64,000 bases of DNA from Atriophallophorus winterbourni (lineage: Eukaryota > Platyhelminthes > Trematoda > Plagiorchiida > Microphallidae). Of the stretch, positions 63,095 through 64,000 are shown one piece after another. The stretch's first letter is position 1. Every line of letters begins with the position of its first letter. The translations under genes were made by a program, and so were the position numbers. The notes below the pieces were generated by a model. That model was not told where the DNA came from. It searched no databases and saw nothing but the letters and a program-made list of their open reading frames with translations. The stretch spans positions 1-64,000 of the forward strand of contig JACCGJ010014862.1 in the NCBI GenBank assembly GCA_013407085.1, written 5' to 3'.

Positions 63095-64000
63095 CTAAAC
63101 ACTCTCACCTTCTCTTGCACTCCATCCAGGCAAGCGCGCTCGTCCAACCTTGGATAAACCAGAAATGAACCTTTTCAAGCCACTCTTCCAAGTTAGTGGC
63201 TGACCACCAGCCACGTTTGTCCAGACCTCAGAGTTGCAAACGTAGTGTTGCCACCGAACGTGAGCAATCATTCGCAGACAACGTTGGTCGAAGACCTCGA
63301 GCCTTCTAACATCTTCTGCGCGAACTGTCCAACATTCACTCCCGTATAACAATATTGGTCTTACCGAGGTGGAATATATCCTTCATTTCACGTCTCTTCA
63401 GATGCACTTAATTTTAGTTAATGCCAGTCTGTCCTTAGCAATTCTGGGAGTGATTTCCTTCTCTATCCGACCCCCGGCAACCACCAGACTTCCTAGGTAT
63501 TTGAACTGCTCAACATGATCGAGAATCAGATCATTTATAGCAAAATTTGGCAGTTCCCCAGACCAGTCCTGAAGGAGCACTTTACACTTGCTTGGCGAAA
63601 AGAAAAGCCCATACTTAGATGCCTCCATTGCCATCATATCCAAGGCTTGTTGAATAAATGTTGGGTCTTCGCCCAATAAGGCAATATCATCAGCATAGTC
63701 CAGGTCCATAACACGCGCATCTGGAAGGAGCTCAACGCCACCCGTGGAGAAACTACTAAGAGCACTCCGGACTACATCCTCGATGGCTAAGTTGAACAAG
63801 AACGGGGAGATTGGACAGCCTTGTCTTCCAAACGTAGTAGTATTGAATGGCATTGGAAGGCTATCGTATGCACATACCATCCCTATTGAGCGAGCGTATA
63901 AGTCCTTTAGGATAGCGACGTACTTCGATGGGATTCCATCGCAAAATTAACAGTTCCATAGGGCGGATCTGTCAACCGAGTCAAAGGCGGCTCTAATATC
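63095..64000 (-). mobile_element. LINE-C reverse transcriptase, minus, runs off the edge
   Basis: From the right edge: [107 protein letters not shown]. 63398-63880 is an open 160-codon frame with YADD, less decayed than the copy at 28-30 kb. The LGHVLRM block is missing. Confidence 0.85.

Overview
The window is nuclear DNA of a flatworm, most likely a digenean trematode. The signs are intron-bearing animal genes with GT-AG splice sites, a nitrilase-Fhit fusion gene of the invertebrate type, and dense CR1-like and other LINE relics. Species cannot be fixed from sequence alone. There is no rRNA, CRISPR or prokaryotic operon structure.

Four protein-coding genes could be rebuilt exon by exon with matching splice phases. 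(1) Anillin, + strand, eight 3' exons between 282 and 10511; the 5' end lies left of the window. (2) A six-EF-hand CREC family protein (calumenin/reticulocalbin type) ending in KDEL, + strand, five exons, 23308-31993, apparently complete. (3) A stomatin, + strand, two exons, 48249-51226, complete. (4) NitFhit, - strand, the last five exons from 62607 down to 54791; the catalytic part of the nitrilase domain lies beyond the right edge. The genes are functionally unrelated: cytokinesis scaffold, ER calcium binding, membrane scaffold, nucleotide hydrolase.

Most of the remaining sequence is retroelement debris. 13.6-18.6 kb: a minus-strand CR1-like LINE split in its reverse transcriptase by a second LINE with an 11-bp target duplication and an inverted 5' end. 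19-22.5 kb: plus-strand LINE pieces and a Tigger/pogo-like DNA transposon relic. 32.6-41.6 kb: one minus-strand LINE carrying two plus-strand LINE insertions, one of them nearly full length (about 36.36-40.53 kb). 41.7-47.5 kb: a pile of CR1-like copies. 49.3-50.4 kb: a LINE in the stomatin intron. 51.5-52.5 kb: a Ty3/gypsy relic. Introns of anillin and NitFhit carry many copies of a roughly 240-bp SINE-like repeat (called RepA here), which I did not see between 12.4 and 55 kb.

The least expected signal is a dispersed repeat (called RepH here) carrying a minimal type I hammerhead ribozyme fold. The best copy is at 5617-5654, inside a head-to-tail partial dimer with a 240-bp period. Related copies lie at 4.2, 23.7, 48.2, 52.6, 56.4 and 56.7 kb.
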